A stretch of DNA of 64,000 bases from Auanema rhodensis (lineage: Eukaryota; Nematoda; Chromadorea; Rhabditida; Rhabditidae): assembly GCA_964057225.1 (NCBI GenBank), contig OZ059899.1:6386001-6450000 (forward strand). Reading direction: 5' to 3'. Positions 12,801 through 26,900 of this stretch are shown here, piece after piece (position 1 is the stretch's first letter; each line of letters begins with the position of its first letter). A program made the translations under genes and the position numbers. The notes beneath the pieces were generated by a model. It was given only the letters and a program-made list of their open reading frames with translations, was not told the origin of the DNA and ran no database searches.

Positions 12801-15800
12801 CATAGCTGTCAGTATCAGCAAGTTGTTTCAATTTTGATAAGCCTTGTTTTTTATTTTTTCATTTGTTTTTAAAATTTTGTTACTGAAATAAGCAAATTCT
12901 TTTTATTGGTTGTATATAACATGGCCAGCAGAACAGAACAACGATTTTTTGAAATTTTATAATTGAGGTCAAAACGAACAAATAGCATTTTCTCCGTGAT
13001 CATAAAGGAAGTCTTGTTCATGTTGTCTGACCATCAGCGTACAACTTGTTATAGTTTCATTCCAATTTGTATAATCTTCATTTCTGATTTTCTCCATTTC
13101 TCCTATTAATACATCTATCCCTTTTACAATTCAATATTTCAATCAATTTTGTTCAATTGTACTTCTACATTTGGGTAAGTATTATGAGTTGAAAACAATC
13201 ATTTTCCTATCCAATTGGAAACATTTCGATATAAGTATGTAGATGCTTTCTCTCAATCCCCCTCATTTTCTACTAAGTAAATATGAAAATAATTATTTTA
13301 TTATATATATGTATATTCTGGTATGGTACTTTTATATATATATATATTCATAAGTAAAAATCTTATGATCTGAGATTGAATCTCATGTTGATTTTGTTTT
13401 TTTCGCGCTTCTAGCGGATGTAAGCTTATTTTTTCCTGTCTTCCTTCTTGATATTCTAGCATTTTCTCATCTTCAACAGCTATATATACATATATTCACG
13501 TACTCTTCATTCTACTATCTGGTAGTCATTGACGTTAGTGTCATTTTGCCATTCCTTCTGGTCGTTATGACATATTAGCTTTTGAATTTCTTGTGAGTGA
13601 AGTCGGACAGAATTCTAATGGCCTGTTTCTCCGCTTTTCGTTCGGTTCTTTCCTCAATTTTTTCAAAATTTGCCGATCTTTGCTTTTCTATGAAATATTG
13701 CTAATCTTAAAGCTCATTAAAATTTTTAAAAAATTTATTTATTTTTCAATCTATATTTTATTATTTTCCTGAACTTTATATAAACTTTTTCAAATCTAGA
13801 AAAACTTTTTCTTTTATATGTTACTGTTCTAATGAATTGACTGAAGAGCAAACATTCTATGATTAAAGCAAACCGAAAGGAAGCATTGCCGGATATTCTA
13901 TTTCGATTTGTCGTATGATGTCAGGAACAGCAGAAGGCCCACACACACAGATGAAAAGCTGGATAGCCAACATGTCCTAAGGCTATTTACTTGCTGTGCG
14001 TCTGCTACTCTCATTTTCATATTCCTCGTTCTTCCTTCTCCTTGTGCCCGTCTGTTCATGTCAGTATTGGTCTAAATATATAACATAAAATAAAAATGTG
14101 TGCTCCAATTCAAATACTCTACCATGAAAATAGAGCACTAGATTGATGCAGAAAATTGAAATGAAACCAAAACATGGAGTAGGCGAAAAAGGAATTACGT
14201 TTTCTATTTGTTACTGTTACCATTAATTTGTTTCAATTATTTAAGTCATTGACGTCATTGTGTATGTGTTTCATATGATAAGTAAGCATATATGCAATAG
14301 CAATGGCTCACTGTTTCGTCAATCTATTCCGTTCAATCTATTCCAGTCTTATCTCAGAATAGATGTTGGAATCCTCCAATTCTCTTAATATAACTCAATG
14401 AGATGTCTAGCTGCTTTATAGTTTTATTACGCAGATAAAATAATTTTTTCACGAACCATTGGCAAATTGGTTCCGGCTGCCAGGTCAGTGATTCAGCTGA
14501 ACATGTTCGCTGATTTTATTGTGCTCTTTCCTTCATAATCACTGACAACAGAACACAACGTTGTTATTAGGTTACGAACGAGCTTTTAAATGCTCGCAAG
14601 GCCTTGTTCCCATTTATCTACCCTGTCGCTCTCTTGCCTATTCATTATTCTGAGCTGTTTGACGACGATAGCCGGAAAAGCTTAAGCTGGGCAGCATCTG
14701 ATGCTCTGATGTGGCTCTGACTACACTCCCGACCCTTAAAGACTGAGCTGCTTTTGTTCAGATTTAGAAATGTCCACTCGTTCTTTGGATATTAGTTGCT
14801 TCAAAAAGCACTTTGTATTTTTATCTCATTTTACTTGTTCTGTTTAGTATTTCTTCACCACCAGCTCTTATCGGTTTTGTGGCTTTTTAGTTAATCCTAA
14901 ATTCTATTCAGTATATTCTGGTCTCTGGGGCTCTGGCCCTCAGACATGACATCATCACCATAAAAAAATATTCTTGGTTATTGGCTAGTCTCTGCTCTTA
15001 TTCTATAATCTTAATATACAATTTCAAAAGGAATTGATTTTTTCTTTTTTTTTTTGCTTTATCGATCTAATTCTTTTCATGTTCACATTGTTAATTATCG
15101 TATTTTCGTTCAAACCATCATTCAAATTTTCCTTTCTATTTCTCATTTCTTGCGCTTCATTGTATTGAACTCGTACTTGCTTCTATGTTATTTATTTCTT
15201 TGTAGAAAATATCATTTTTATAAAAAGAATAATTAATCACAACGCTTGGTCAGATATAAAAGAATAATTTACAGATGATGATGACGAAGGATGACAAGGT
15301 AGAAATGAGGTACTGACACCCCCCAAGCAATGCCCTCAATGTCGTTGTCATCGTCAGCCTTGTCTCCTTCGACACCTCGTTTTCTATGTTCCGTTCGTAG
15401 TATTCTTACATTCTACCTAGCTGTCTCTCTTTCTATTTTATCTCTAACCTTCTCATCTTTTTTTCTTTTTTTTTCTCATTTATGTCTTCTCTTTTTGGTC
15501 GACGACGTTCATCTCATTCTTTTCACCAGCATCGCCTTCTTCATCCTTCTATTCTCCTGTCCTTCCCATCATCCGACTTTAGATTCGTTTTTTCCAATAT
15601 TCAAATGGACGCTTCATTTCAGTTCTATAGCTTGATCTCTTACAAGTGTGAACACACTAACTATATTTCATTTTTCTAAATATACTTTGTAGTTTTATTC
15701 TTTCTTTTTCAATATTTTTTTCTAATCTTATACGTATAAATAGATGTATATATATATATTTATGATGAAATAATATGTAGTTTGACATTTTTTTGAATTA

Positions 15801-18800
15801 ATATAGACATCATTTGATTTGTTATCGTTTAATAACATATCATTCTAAAATAAGAATTATTGTTGAGATGTATATACTACATGATTATGATTTCATTTTC
15901 AAATCATCTTCGCAAAAGCTTATTATTAGAATTCTAACTTGAATTTCTTATAATTGAATAGCAGTTAGATGCAATTAACACAGTTTACGTGTCATATGAT
16001 GCTCAAAATATTTTTTTTTCATTTTTCTTTTAATATGCCTGATTAGTGGTTGCTTTTTTCATCGAATTATTTCCTATTCACCTTTTTTTTATCTTTTATG
16101 ATTTATTGATGTACATGCAGCATTTTCTTCTTTTCTTACGAATGATTGTTGTTTCGTATTTAAAAATTTTATTCTTTATTACATTTCCATTTTATAGAGA
16201 AATGTCACAATGCCTGCATGGATCAAATGAAGATAAAATCGTATGTAACCTATTCTGGCACATCCATTTTTCTGCTCAACAATCATATTATTCTTCTTCA
16301 TGTTTTTTTTCTAATTTTTGAACAAAAGTGTCTGTTCGGGATTTATTACACGAATCATGAATACGTTTTTCATATGAATCAAATATTTATCTTTCAAATG
16401 ATTTCAAAAAATTTTTATAATAATGAAAAAAAAAGATATTTCCCAAGTTTTCTATGAAAACGTCTTGAACAAGATCAAATTATGACGAAAAGAATCATTC
16501 CCAATAATATTTTTTTTCAATTATCTATAAGTTAAACATCACAATTTTCTACTTATAATTGATTCCATTGAATGAGTCAATCATGAAGAACTAGAACATA
16601 ACTCTGGAAGAACATGTGAATTCAACCACAAATCAACTTGAACACCTCTTCATAATGTTTTGTAAAATTTTCATAATTGTTATTCTTTTTTTGTTCGTTA
16701 AAAAATTTTTTTTAAAAATAATTAATAGTTTGATTAAGATTTTTTTTTGGATAAAATTATATATAATCATATTATGCAAAAGATAATTTTTAATACAACA
16801 TTTGTAATATTATACATATTATTTATAACATATATATAATATTATTTTTAAAACATTCTGATTATTCTGAACTATTAAGCTGAGTTATGTCTTTTTTTAT
16901 AATCCAATATTAGTATTAACTATATATCTAGATCTTAATCTGCTAATCACAAACATTCATCGAATATAAGCGTAGTTTAGAAAGTGATACTCAGTTTTAT
17001 ATTGATTGTTCTATTAATATTTATAGAACACTGCTCATTTTTTATTCTTTTTATCTTCTTCAAAATATTTTTTTTTCATTATTTTCGCATTATTTTTATA
17101 TTACATTGAATTATATAATATATTTAGAGGAAAAACATGCAATATACTTATGTTTTTTCTTTACTTGAATTATCGATTTTTTCATATTTTCACGTAAAAG
17201 TTTTGACGTATGTTATTTCGGAGATGTTTGGTATAAATATAGAAGAAACTTAATTTAATTTATAGCAAGTAACTGAGCGGGAACGGTCGTTCACTCATTT
17301 TTGTCTCACTTGTCTACTCTACATACTTTAGTTGTCATGTTTCTCTAGCTATAGTTTCTACATTCTCTTGGATTTATAAATCTCCAACACAGCCTCACTG
17401 CTGCCTTTCGGCAAGTTTTGCTTGTTCATTCTTCATTACCATTTAGTCAACCGGTTCGCAAGAAAGTCTTCCTCCGCCGAAACATTGAAGAAATTTCTTC
17501 AGTCTCTTTCTCCTCCCCCATATACATATAAACCTCTTCCTTCTTAGCTTCAATTTCTTCGTTCCTTTTTTCTGTGTTTTCTCTGCCTCTCTATTTCTAA
17601 ATCTGCTACTTGTTCGCAATAAACAGCTTCTTTACCCGAACGAGAAGTCTTTTGAGTTTTCTTTATTCTATTCTTCTCAGAGCTGTGTAAGAACGGTTGT
17701 GTATATTAGAATAATTTTGTTATATTTCCTATGATTTGTTCTCATTATCATCTATTTTCTATTTTGAACTTTTACTTATGCATGATACACGAATATATGG
17801 ATTATTGTACCTGATTGTACATATTGTCTCAGTCTCTAACCTTCACTTGAAAGTTTTCTTTCATTCACGTGCTTTTTACTGACCCAATCAGTTTTCAGTT
17901 TTGCAGTCAATTAGTGTTTTTTTTCGAATTCAGTTATTTTTCTACCAAATATCCTTCTATTTTTGGTTTTAAATACAGGCTCAAATTCTATTTATTATTT
18001 CTTTCTTTCTTCACTTCCTAATATACATCTTCATATAAAAATATATGATATAACATGATATAATATATATTTTCATATGAAATGTTTCGTATTTCATTAG
18101 GTGTTCTGATCTTGTCAAATAATGAGAGACACGCGACACAGATCAAGTTTAACGAATTTTTTCACGGCTTGAGGTACGAGATTCTCTGACGAATAATAAA
18201 TATCATTGCTGGTTACATAAGGCTATTCCAAATAGTTTTATTTCCATTTAATATCAATTCATTCACACATTTCTCTCAATGAATCTGGTGATAATATTTC
18301 CTTTATCTTCCATCTTTATTCAATATTATCTCAAATCTCGATATTCATATGGTGCCACGTTGTGGAACTGTATATAAGCCTCTTTTTATCATTTTTTGCT
18401 TCAAATGGCCATTACTACTAAACCATAGAATATATTATAGAATTGTCAAACCATATTTACTGTATCTAAACATTATCTATATATTCACACTATTCTATGA
18501 TTTAATGATGTTCCGGTTCGTTCCTCCTCTTTTTACTCTATGATCTATGCTCAGATGGTTTTGAATTGTTAGTTTGGATTATTTTTTTTTAATTTTTAAA
18601 CTAGTTTGCCTATTCCTTGATTAAGTCTTTTTATCTTCATGCCTCGTCTTCAAAAAAAAAATCAGATAAATCTGCTCAGCTTCACAATCACTCTTCCTCA
18701 TTAATTTAGTAATTTAGAGAAATCAGATATCATTTCATGCAACATGTAGTAGATCCTTTCCGTTTCTAATATTCTTTTTACATTTATTATTTAATTTTCA

Positions 18801-19216
18801 AACACTTTCTTTTATTATCATATAAAAATATTAATTTCTCTTTTTCTCATGTTTTGATAAGGTTAGTTCTGTTTTAATCTACAATATCTATTTTCTCAGA
18901 CAATCTTTTTGCCTTTCATGTTCTCTTTGTATGTTGTCTTCTCTTTTCTGTCTCATCGACTATATTTCTTTTCTTTTCCAAATATATTGTTTGTCAACTT
19001 ATTGAATATATCATCCTATGGGTTTTTTTCCTTTTTTGTCATCTACAGATATTCATCAACTGCCTTGATTATTCAGCCGTTCAAATGTTCCAATTTTTGT
19101 GCGCACAGATTGAATGAAAACGAACAAAAATTTTTTTTATATGTCTGATCAACATTCATTTAATTATTTTGACTGGTATTTTTCTATTATACACCCAAAA
19201 ATGAAATTTTTTTTAA

Positions 19217-19220
<4 letters not shown>

Positions 19221-19247
<27 letters not shown>
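19221..19247. repeat. (AT)n microsatellite
   Basis: 27 bp of uninterrupted AT. Confidence 0.95.
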
Positions 19248-19252
<5 letters not shown>

Positions 19253-20534
19253 TGTTTATTATATCTTATAACTTATGATTATGCTCTAGCTATTCATATA
19301 TCGGCTCTATTATATTCATATCTCTATTTCGATGCGTTTGACGCAGTTTTATATAGATTCATCCTCACATTTTTTATAGTTCCATTTCATTTGATGAAGA
19401 GACTGGTAGTGCAGACTAAGTTTTAAGAAAATATTAATTAGATTTTCTTTAATATACTGAAGGTTTAAAGAATAATTGGAAAGAGGGAATAGTTACTGAT
19501 TCCATTTAGACGCCTTCAGCAGGTTCTGTATTCAGTTCTACTTCTCTCGTCTTTGTATTGAGTCTACCGCTGTCGATCATGTTAGCCTCTTCATCTTCTT
19601 TTCCTTTTTTTGACAGAATATTCCTGAACCTGTTCTCTTCACAAAAGGCTTAGAATGAAAACAATTCGTATTTCAGAGCAGTTGCGAATTGACTAAGACA
19701 TTGTCGTCACTATTCAGGAGTGACAGCATTGAAGTAACAGAAAAAGTTTCATAAGCTGATTGACGTACTATCTTATAGTCTTTCATCTTATAAGTTTTGA
19801 CTATAAAATTTTGAACATTGCCGGCAATGAACATATGTACTACATGTTAAGAAAATTTTTCTTCATAACAACTAGACTTGTGCTTAAATCCAAAAAACAT
19901 CTGTATGGAAATCATTTGATATACATAGAGATGTCATCTAAACGCGTTCAGTTCAAGAGAGAGAGAAGAAAATTGAATAAATTCAATCAATCCATTTGTT
20001 TAGATAAAATAAACAATTACATTTGATTTCGATCGTTGGCCTTACATATGGGCTCAGTTAAAAAACCTGAATATTGATATACAGAACGAGCAATCGAGCA
20101 ATATCCAATATATGGAAGAGTGTAAGAGAGAAAGAGGAAATCATATAGTAAAAGGAAGAGAAAGAAAAATAAGAGAAGATAGATAAATATTAAAAGAACT
20201 GCAGATATCTGACCTGATAAAGTACCATATTCAGATTACTTTGAAAGCTATCCAATTCCAACCTATTACTCTTATTATAAATAGATTGAATATTAGTATT
20301 ATTAACAAATATATACAACTAGATAAAAATTGATAAAAAAGAATAGCATCATTTGTATATTTTGATGCTTATCTTAGTTACGACATACTTCATAACATTC
20401 TCTTTTCTCGTTTTGCAGCCCATAGTTTTTTTTTCTCTTTCTTCCTTTATTTTTTTCTCTCAGTTTTCAGCATAGTTCTTAGAATTTGTTTGTAGCTCAT
20501 GTCAAAAGCCAACTTCATAGTTCATTCGTTATGA

Positions 20535-20708
20535 CTTCATGAGGTTGGGATCTCATGTGTTATTCTGCTGGCCGTAGAGCCCAGTCTCATTTGGGTGGGT
20601 GTAGGGGCGGAGCATTGGATCAGAAAGCTAGCCGATGATGACGAACGTGTGGGCCGCAGGCAGCTATGGTACTTAGGATTCTTGTTCACGTTGACAGAGA
20701 GTTTGTAG
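20535..20708 (+). other. GC-rich island with an open frame and an Sp1-type box
   Basis: This is the most GC-rich patch between 1 and 23.9 kb. It contains GGGGCGGAGC (20614-20623), the complement of the GC box seen at the cab-1-like promoter. A 57-codon ATG-less frame crosses it (includes WIRKLADDDERVGRRQLWYL). It may be a distal promoter or enhancer, possibly for the FNDC3 gene 3.3 kb downstream, or an exon. The evidence does not decide. Confidence 0.25.
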
Positions 20709-21546
20709 CTTGATATGGTGCTGTTGCATTTTCACTCGTCATCGTGTTTATCGTCATTCTACTGATCATCATAGAAGATGTCAATTTCAGTTTAACAGTT
20801 GCATTGTCAATGATGTCTTCAACATTATAAAATGAGAAATATAAAGAAGGCAGCAATATTATTGAGATGTGAAGAGTATATATATGATGTCACACGATCT
20901 TCTCAATTATTGGTTTGTGTATTTTTCCATAAAAATATCTTTAGAATCTGGAAAATAAGATTTCCTATTCAACTAATTCATATAATTTTGCGAATTCTTT
21001 AAAAAAATTTCTTTTTATTGTTTATTTTTTTCATCAATGATCAGAAATGATGATTTTTGTTGTTTGATTTACGTATATTTCTACATATATATATGCTATA
21101 TAGTATTTATGCTAATTATATTATAATATACATAGTATATGATACATATTAACATTAATATTAATATTAATATTTAAATTAATAACATATAATATGCTTT
21201 ATCTTTTAAAGTAAGATGATTTGTAATATATGTGTCTACGTGTACGAATGCAGCTGTTCTATACGACCTCACGTGAGAAAATATGATTCCCAACTGAATG
21301 AATATGAAGTTCGTTCAGAAGGATTGGCATACCACGTACCACGTTATATTTGCATATCATGATGTTCGCGCTCATTCATTAACTGCATGACAAATCGATT
21401 CTAATTGAATTGACGTTTTGCTCTTATGAATTTCCATTTGAAATCCATTTTTCTTATTTTGTGGTTATTTTCTATTATTTTCAAATTTTGTATCATGATC
21501 TAACTACTTTCCATAAGCTTTCTTTTTATTTCTCCTACACCTCCTA

Positions 21547-21576
21547 CCCCCCCCCCCCCCCCCCTCTCTCTCTCTC
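21547..21576. repeat. C18 homopolymer followed by (TC)6
   Basis: Eighteen consecutive C followed by TC repeats. A second C run (C15) is at 39784-39798. Such runs are exceptional in this AT-rich DNA and prone to length error. Confidence 0.95.
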
Positions 21577-23938
21577 GTTCTCTTTTTATTTTTCTCTGAT
21601 TCTTTTAAATTTCTATTCTTCAACCTCTACTCTCTTTATTCTCCTCGCCAAACCACCCTCTTCGCTTTTGCCAGTCTTTCTTATACGTCAAAGAACATAT
21701 CACGATACATTCCACATTTGAAAGCCTTCTCCCTTCTTATTCTCTCTCTCTTCTGTTTTTTCTCTGACATTCTCTCTCTCCATCTTGAAAATAGTGTCTC
21801 TTCCCCCTTCTCTCCATCTTTATTCCATTTTGCTCTTTGTTGTTGTAGCTGTATGGGTGAATTATTTTGGATAGCCATATAGCACCACAACATCAGCTCA
21901 AAGTGAATCAGATGTAAATTGATTGACTATATCGTCGAAACTTACACTACTGGATAGACTAAGTAGTTCTGTGAAGAACGTACAACTTAATTCAATTGCG
22001 TTTTCGTATTTACTCTGTGCCAATCAAGTCCAACTTCTTTATTCTTTAAAAAAAAGGATTTCTTTTGTGAATTTATTGTGGATATGTTGTTGTTTTAATC
22101 TTTTGATTCCATAAATAAACAGAGCACAGAAGTATAAGAAAAAAAAGTAGATATGATAAATTCTTCTATAATGCTCATACTAATCTTCTTTTTATTCAAG
22201 TTGTTAAATGAAGTTAGTTTATAACATCTCGCTCACTAATTTGAATTTACTTCCTTTGATAATTGAGGTTAGCGAGATATTTTTCTCGCTTTTCCTTCTG
22301 ATATTCTCTGTCACAACGTCATCTGATCATTCTATGTTTCTTATTTCGTTTCATTTTCTTTCGTTCTTTCTCTTCTGTTTTCTCATTATCTGCTGGGCTT
22401 CTTTGAATCTTTCATCGACACATTCGTGTATGTCCTCTCTTCCCCCTCCTATTTTATCTCATCTCTCTACTTCCTTACTCTTTCTTCTTCTTTGTCGTCT
22501 TGTTCTTTTCCCGTCTTACTTAACATCCATTGCTCTTAGGACTTACAATCGACCAATTAAGTCAGAAGGCATGTGGAAGTTGTGTCAATTTTCAAAGAAA
22601 CTTATTTTAATTAAATAATGTTTATCATGTGTACGTTTTGACTAATAGTTTAAGATATTTTTCAATCTTATAACATTCTGAAAATCAAGTAAGTCATTCA
22701 GTAAAGATGAATTACTTAAAACAGGAAATTGTCAATTTATATCCCTCTCCTCACCATCTGCAATGTTTGAATGTTTTAACTTTCTCGCATTATTTGGAAA
22801 ACCATCAACCACGAATGCTTCATCACAAGAACCATGTGACCATCAGAAGCTGACGACGTCGTTGTCGTCTGCAACAGTAAGCTCCTCCTCCTCCTGTCTG
22901 TCTGATCTCTGCATTCATCTTAATCTAACGTATTCTCTCATGGCTTCTCTGCTTTCCCTATTTCCATTTCCATGCTGTTTTCGAAGCAAAAGAAAGAGAG
23001 AACGAGCGGAAGAAAGAGAGGGTGAGAAGAGAAGAGAAATAGAAAAAGAAGGAGAGAGGCTGAGTTTGTTGCCACTAGTCTGCTCTCCACTTGTTTTTGT
23101 CATGACGTCATTCGGACTACTGAAGGCTCTGTTGGAGGTATTGAGGTTTAAAACACCCGGAGCAAGTTTCATGTCATGATATAATGCTCACTTGACTATT
23201 TTACCTCTTTCAATACCAAATGCTATTTCAGCCTTTTCAATACTTGTGTTTAGTCGTTTCCTCGAACCCCTTAATAAATTTCAATACAATGGATCAGGGA
23301 TTCATTGACGACGTCACTTTCAATACAGCTTCATCAGATCTTTGAATCTAAACTACAGTTGTTTGACTTTTGCAGAAATGTCAATTTCTAATTTCAGCAA
23401 TAATTTCTGTCTCTTTTTTTATTCAATATCTCAAACAAAACTATCATTACATTTATTATTTCTTCCTCGTTTTTTTATCTCATTGGTATCTACATATATA
23501 TTTTTTTGTTTTTTTTCCATCACATGAGCAAAGAAAAATCGAAAAAAAAAAGATTTTTTCGAGAAGATTTCTCTTGTGAACATCTTTCAAAGGTGTTAGC
23601 AATTATACTTCTTTATTTTTGCCTCTCATGCAAATGTATTTTCAGCATACTCATTTCTTTTTCGTTTATATGTTTTGCTCGTGTTTCCTTTTTTATTTTT
23701 AATTTTCTAAATTATTTTTTCTAATCATGTAAACTGAACAGTAAAGCTGTTGCTCAACTTTTTTCTTCAACATTTCATTTTAACTAAGACATAGTAGAAA
23801 AAAGTTAGAGTATTGATTTTTTTCCAAATGTTTCTTGTCCATTTGATATAAGCACATGTAGTTTGTTTCTTTTTTTTTTATTATTTTCTATCAGATATCG
23901 TTTATATATTTTGTATTTCACAAAGAAAAGAAATGTTT

Positions 23939-23970
23939 TACTTTTTATTTCTTGCAGACCGTATGGCTTG
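23939..23970 (+). promoter_or_regulatory. Candidate trans-splice acceptor, 5' leader and two-codon uORF of the FNDC3 gene
   Basis: A T-rich tract ends in TTGCAG at 23957, and no convincing upstream coding exon joins it in phase. This suggests an SL acceptor or a non-coding first exon. The first ATG after it (23963) reads ATG GCT TGA, and its TGA overlaps the main ATG at 23971 (TGATG). The upstream reading frame therefore encodes only Met-Ala. The frame upstream of 23971 is open across the acceptor, so an undetected 5' coding exon remains possible. Confidence 0.5.
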
Positions 23971-26900
23971 ATGGCCACATTCGCTACACGTTTGTCAAGT
24001 GGTGCTCCCACTTTCGTTCCGAGAAGTCATCTCGCACCGAATTATCCTGAGCCTGCCACAGCTTCTACAGTTACGGTCACCTCAAACACCAATAATAATA
24101 CAAATAACAATAATATTAATAATAATAATACTATTAATACCTGCCAGCAGGACAGCGACTGTGGAAGCAGGTTAGTAAGCTGCTATATCCATATTCAAAC
24201 ATAATTTTTCCTCATGTTTATCATATCCAATATAAATTAATTTTTGCCTTTGCTTTCTTAATATTTCAAAAAATATTAATACTAAAATTCTCACCAAAAA
24301 TACTTAAGGTTTACGTGCAGTAAAATTATGCTAATGTGTCACGTGAATTTGATTTATTTTTATTTTATATAAAATAAGAATGGTTGCGCTACTATTTTTT
24401 CTCTTTTTCTACTCTTATTATCCTATTTTTGGCACAGTTTTTCATTATCATGATGATGAATTAACTGAAAATGTGCTTGTCTGAATAATAGATCGACAGA
24501 TGGCATCACGTTTCGAGAATTTCTATTATTTTTTTCAATAAAAAAAAACTTTGAACGACAAGCAAAAAATACCAAATTGGTGCTTATTGATGATTACTTT
24601 TTGTTTTTATCTAATTTTTAAACTTTTCTTCTTATACAACACTTTCAAATGTAATTTTGTTGTATAAACGTTATGAATTTTTGACAATTGTTTGGTTCCT
24701 TATTCCCTTGTGAATCACTATTATACACATAATGTTATAAACAAAAAATCATTTGCTCTTAATAATTCACAATCCTCATCTTTAATCTTCATATTCTTTA
24801 TTTTTTTTTGAAGCTCAAACTTTTGATGTAATCATAGAGAATTGTCAACGATTTTTTCTTATCATCAAATTATTATATTGCTACTAGTTTTGGAATATAA
24901 CATTTGTCATTTTTTTTTGTATCAGATTGACGAACAAGATAGCATTTCAACCTGATTTATGACTTTTCTGGAAGTTTGAAGCCTAAATTTCCTCTTCTTT
25001 TTAATAGAGCGAAGTAGCTGGTAGTACAAAAATTTCAAAGATTTAGTGCGCTACACCGTTTATCAAATTATATCCAAATATATGTATATGTATATTTCAA
25101 GTTCATTTAAAAAAAAATACACAGATCAGATATGTTTCTAAGTGAATCACTTTTCAGCTCAGGCTTGGGTGGCATGAAGACACAGGAAATGGCTTCAGAT
25201 GAAGGAGGGAGCTCATCATCCGAACCGCAGGTAGCTTTTTGTAATAAAAAATATATGATTGTTTAATATTATTGATTGTCTATGTTTCAATGGTTTTCAA
25301 AAAATTTTCAATTATCTTTGCTTATGTCAAAAAGTGACACAGATGATTTTTATTTTGGATTGCTATAATATTCCTGACTAATTCAATAGCATATGCTAAC
25401 GTCATGATTATTGCAATGAAATACGAAATAAATTTTTTTTGGTTTTCAAAAGAAACAAATTTAAGTTTTGGAATATAAAGATGATTTACACCCGAGTTTT
25501 ACACATATTAATATGGAGCTTTTCGTTTCAGCAAACACCATTTTATCAACGGCCAACCACTTTTCCTGCTACGATGCCCTGTTACCCAACCATGCCTATC
25601 CACCCTAATCTTCCGGTAAGTATCGAGATTTCTACTTCTCTGTAAAATAAGAGAAAATTGAACATAAAAATGTTTTTGCCTATATGTATATATTGAAACC
25701 ATAAGGTTTATATATACCAGATGACGTATAGAATATATTTTTTCATATAGTTCTCTCTTTATATTCTTTTCTTCTGTTATTTTAATAAAAAGCAATTTCT
25801 CATAGTATCTATTCAAAGTCAAAATAATAGATTATATAACTTAATTTCTTTAAATTTAGAACTGGCTACATCCGACACCTCCTGGAGCAAGTAATGATCT
25901 TTTTGTTCATGTTCAAGTTGGTGAAACACTATCGATTATAGTTGGAAGTGACGTTCAACATATAACTGGTATGTTAGCATTGAATAGTTTATTTTATTCT
26001 CTTTATTACTTTTTTATTATTATATCAGCTAATTCATCTTTAATATATAGGCCCAGCTACTGTTCGAATGGTTGGGGAAAGCGGAGTCTCGCCGTCAGCC
26101 TTACCTATTCATGTTCCACCTGGCCATATGGTTCATCAGATAGTAGATGATCAGGTTAGTCAGAAAAACATTGAATTTGAAACTTTTTTTTAATTACCAA
26201 AGTGTCCAAAAGAATATATATTTTTTTCACTGATCTACATAGATAAACAAATTTTCAAAATGACATTCTGAAAAATTTAAATTAAAATAATCTCTTTTCA
26301 TTTCTAGAATAAGGGTAAAGTATAGTAATATATAGAGAGAGGGAGAGAGGATAGGGATAGAAAGAGAAATAAAAGGTGACGAAAAGATTTTTTTCTGCTC
26401 TGGTACTGACTTTTATGCCATTTATAGCAAATGTATATATCTATGTGTATGTATGTGTGTGTGTGTGTGTCTGCCCACGCAAAGTGACGTTTACTGCCTT
26501 AGGACATTGGCAGCAAAAACATTTGAGCAATGAACAAGAGAGACATATAACTCTAGATCTGCTTGTTGAGCAAAGAAGCCAGAATATTGGTTTCAAAGTT
26601 GGTGTCAATACAAAGTATTCTATTGAGTACCTCAGTAATCCGAAATTCCATTTTGTTTAAGCAAAATTTTAAGTTCAACGAGGATACAACAATGCATATT
26701 ATATGAAAAAGGTTTGAATATAAACATAATGTATACAATTCAATCCGATAAAAACATTAAAAAATGAAAAAATCAGTGAAAAACTCAGGATGAATTTAAT
26801 CCGAACTTGGCATCTTCTCGGATGAAAAAGCCGGATGACGACTAGCAGCTGAGCTTTTGTTGAACAAATATATCAAATGGGAAAAATAAAAAAAAGCTGA

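Larger units (their letters stand above)
1..23938. other. Long AT-rich region without a confirmed gene
   Basis: No gene model could be closed here. The plus strand is conspicuously pyrimidine-rich, so many spurious Phe/Ser/Leu-rich plus frames and Lys/Glu/Arg-rich minus frames arise. GC-richer patches at about 3.5, 5.85-6.0, 6.36-6.48, 7.5-7.8, 8.0-8.3, 9.05-9.3, 11.2-11.6, 11.8-12.0, 14.5-14.8, 15.3-15.5, 17.3-17.6, 20.5-20.7 and 22.8-23.35 kb may be enhancers, promoters or short exons. The two strongest coding-like patches have their own entries. Confidence 0.6.

Noticed and set aside
22763-23179. 138-codon plus-strand frame with ATG and an internal GTAAGC donor, about 0.8 kb before FNDC3 exon 1
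   Set aside because: The donor does not join FNDC3 exon 1 in the FNDC3 frame, and most of the frame is CT/GA-rich low complexity. It was considered as a 5' FNDC3 exon and dropped.
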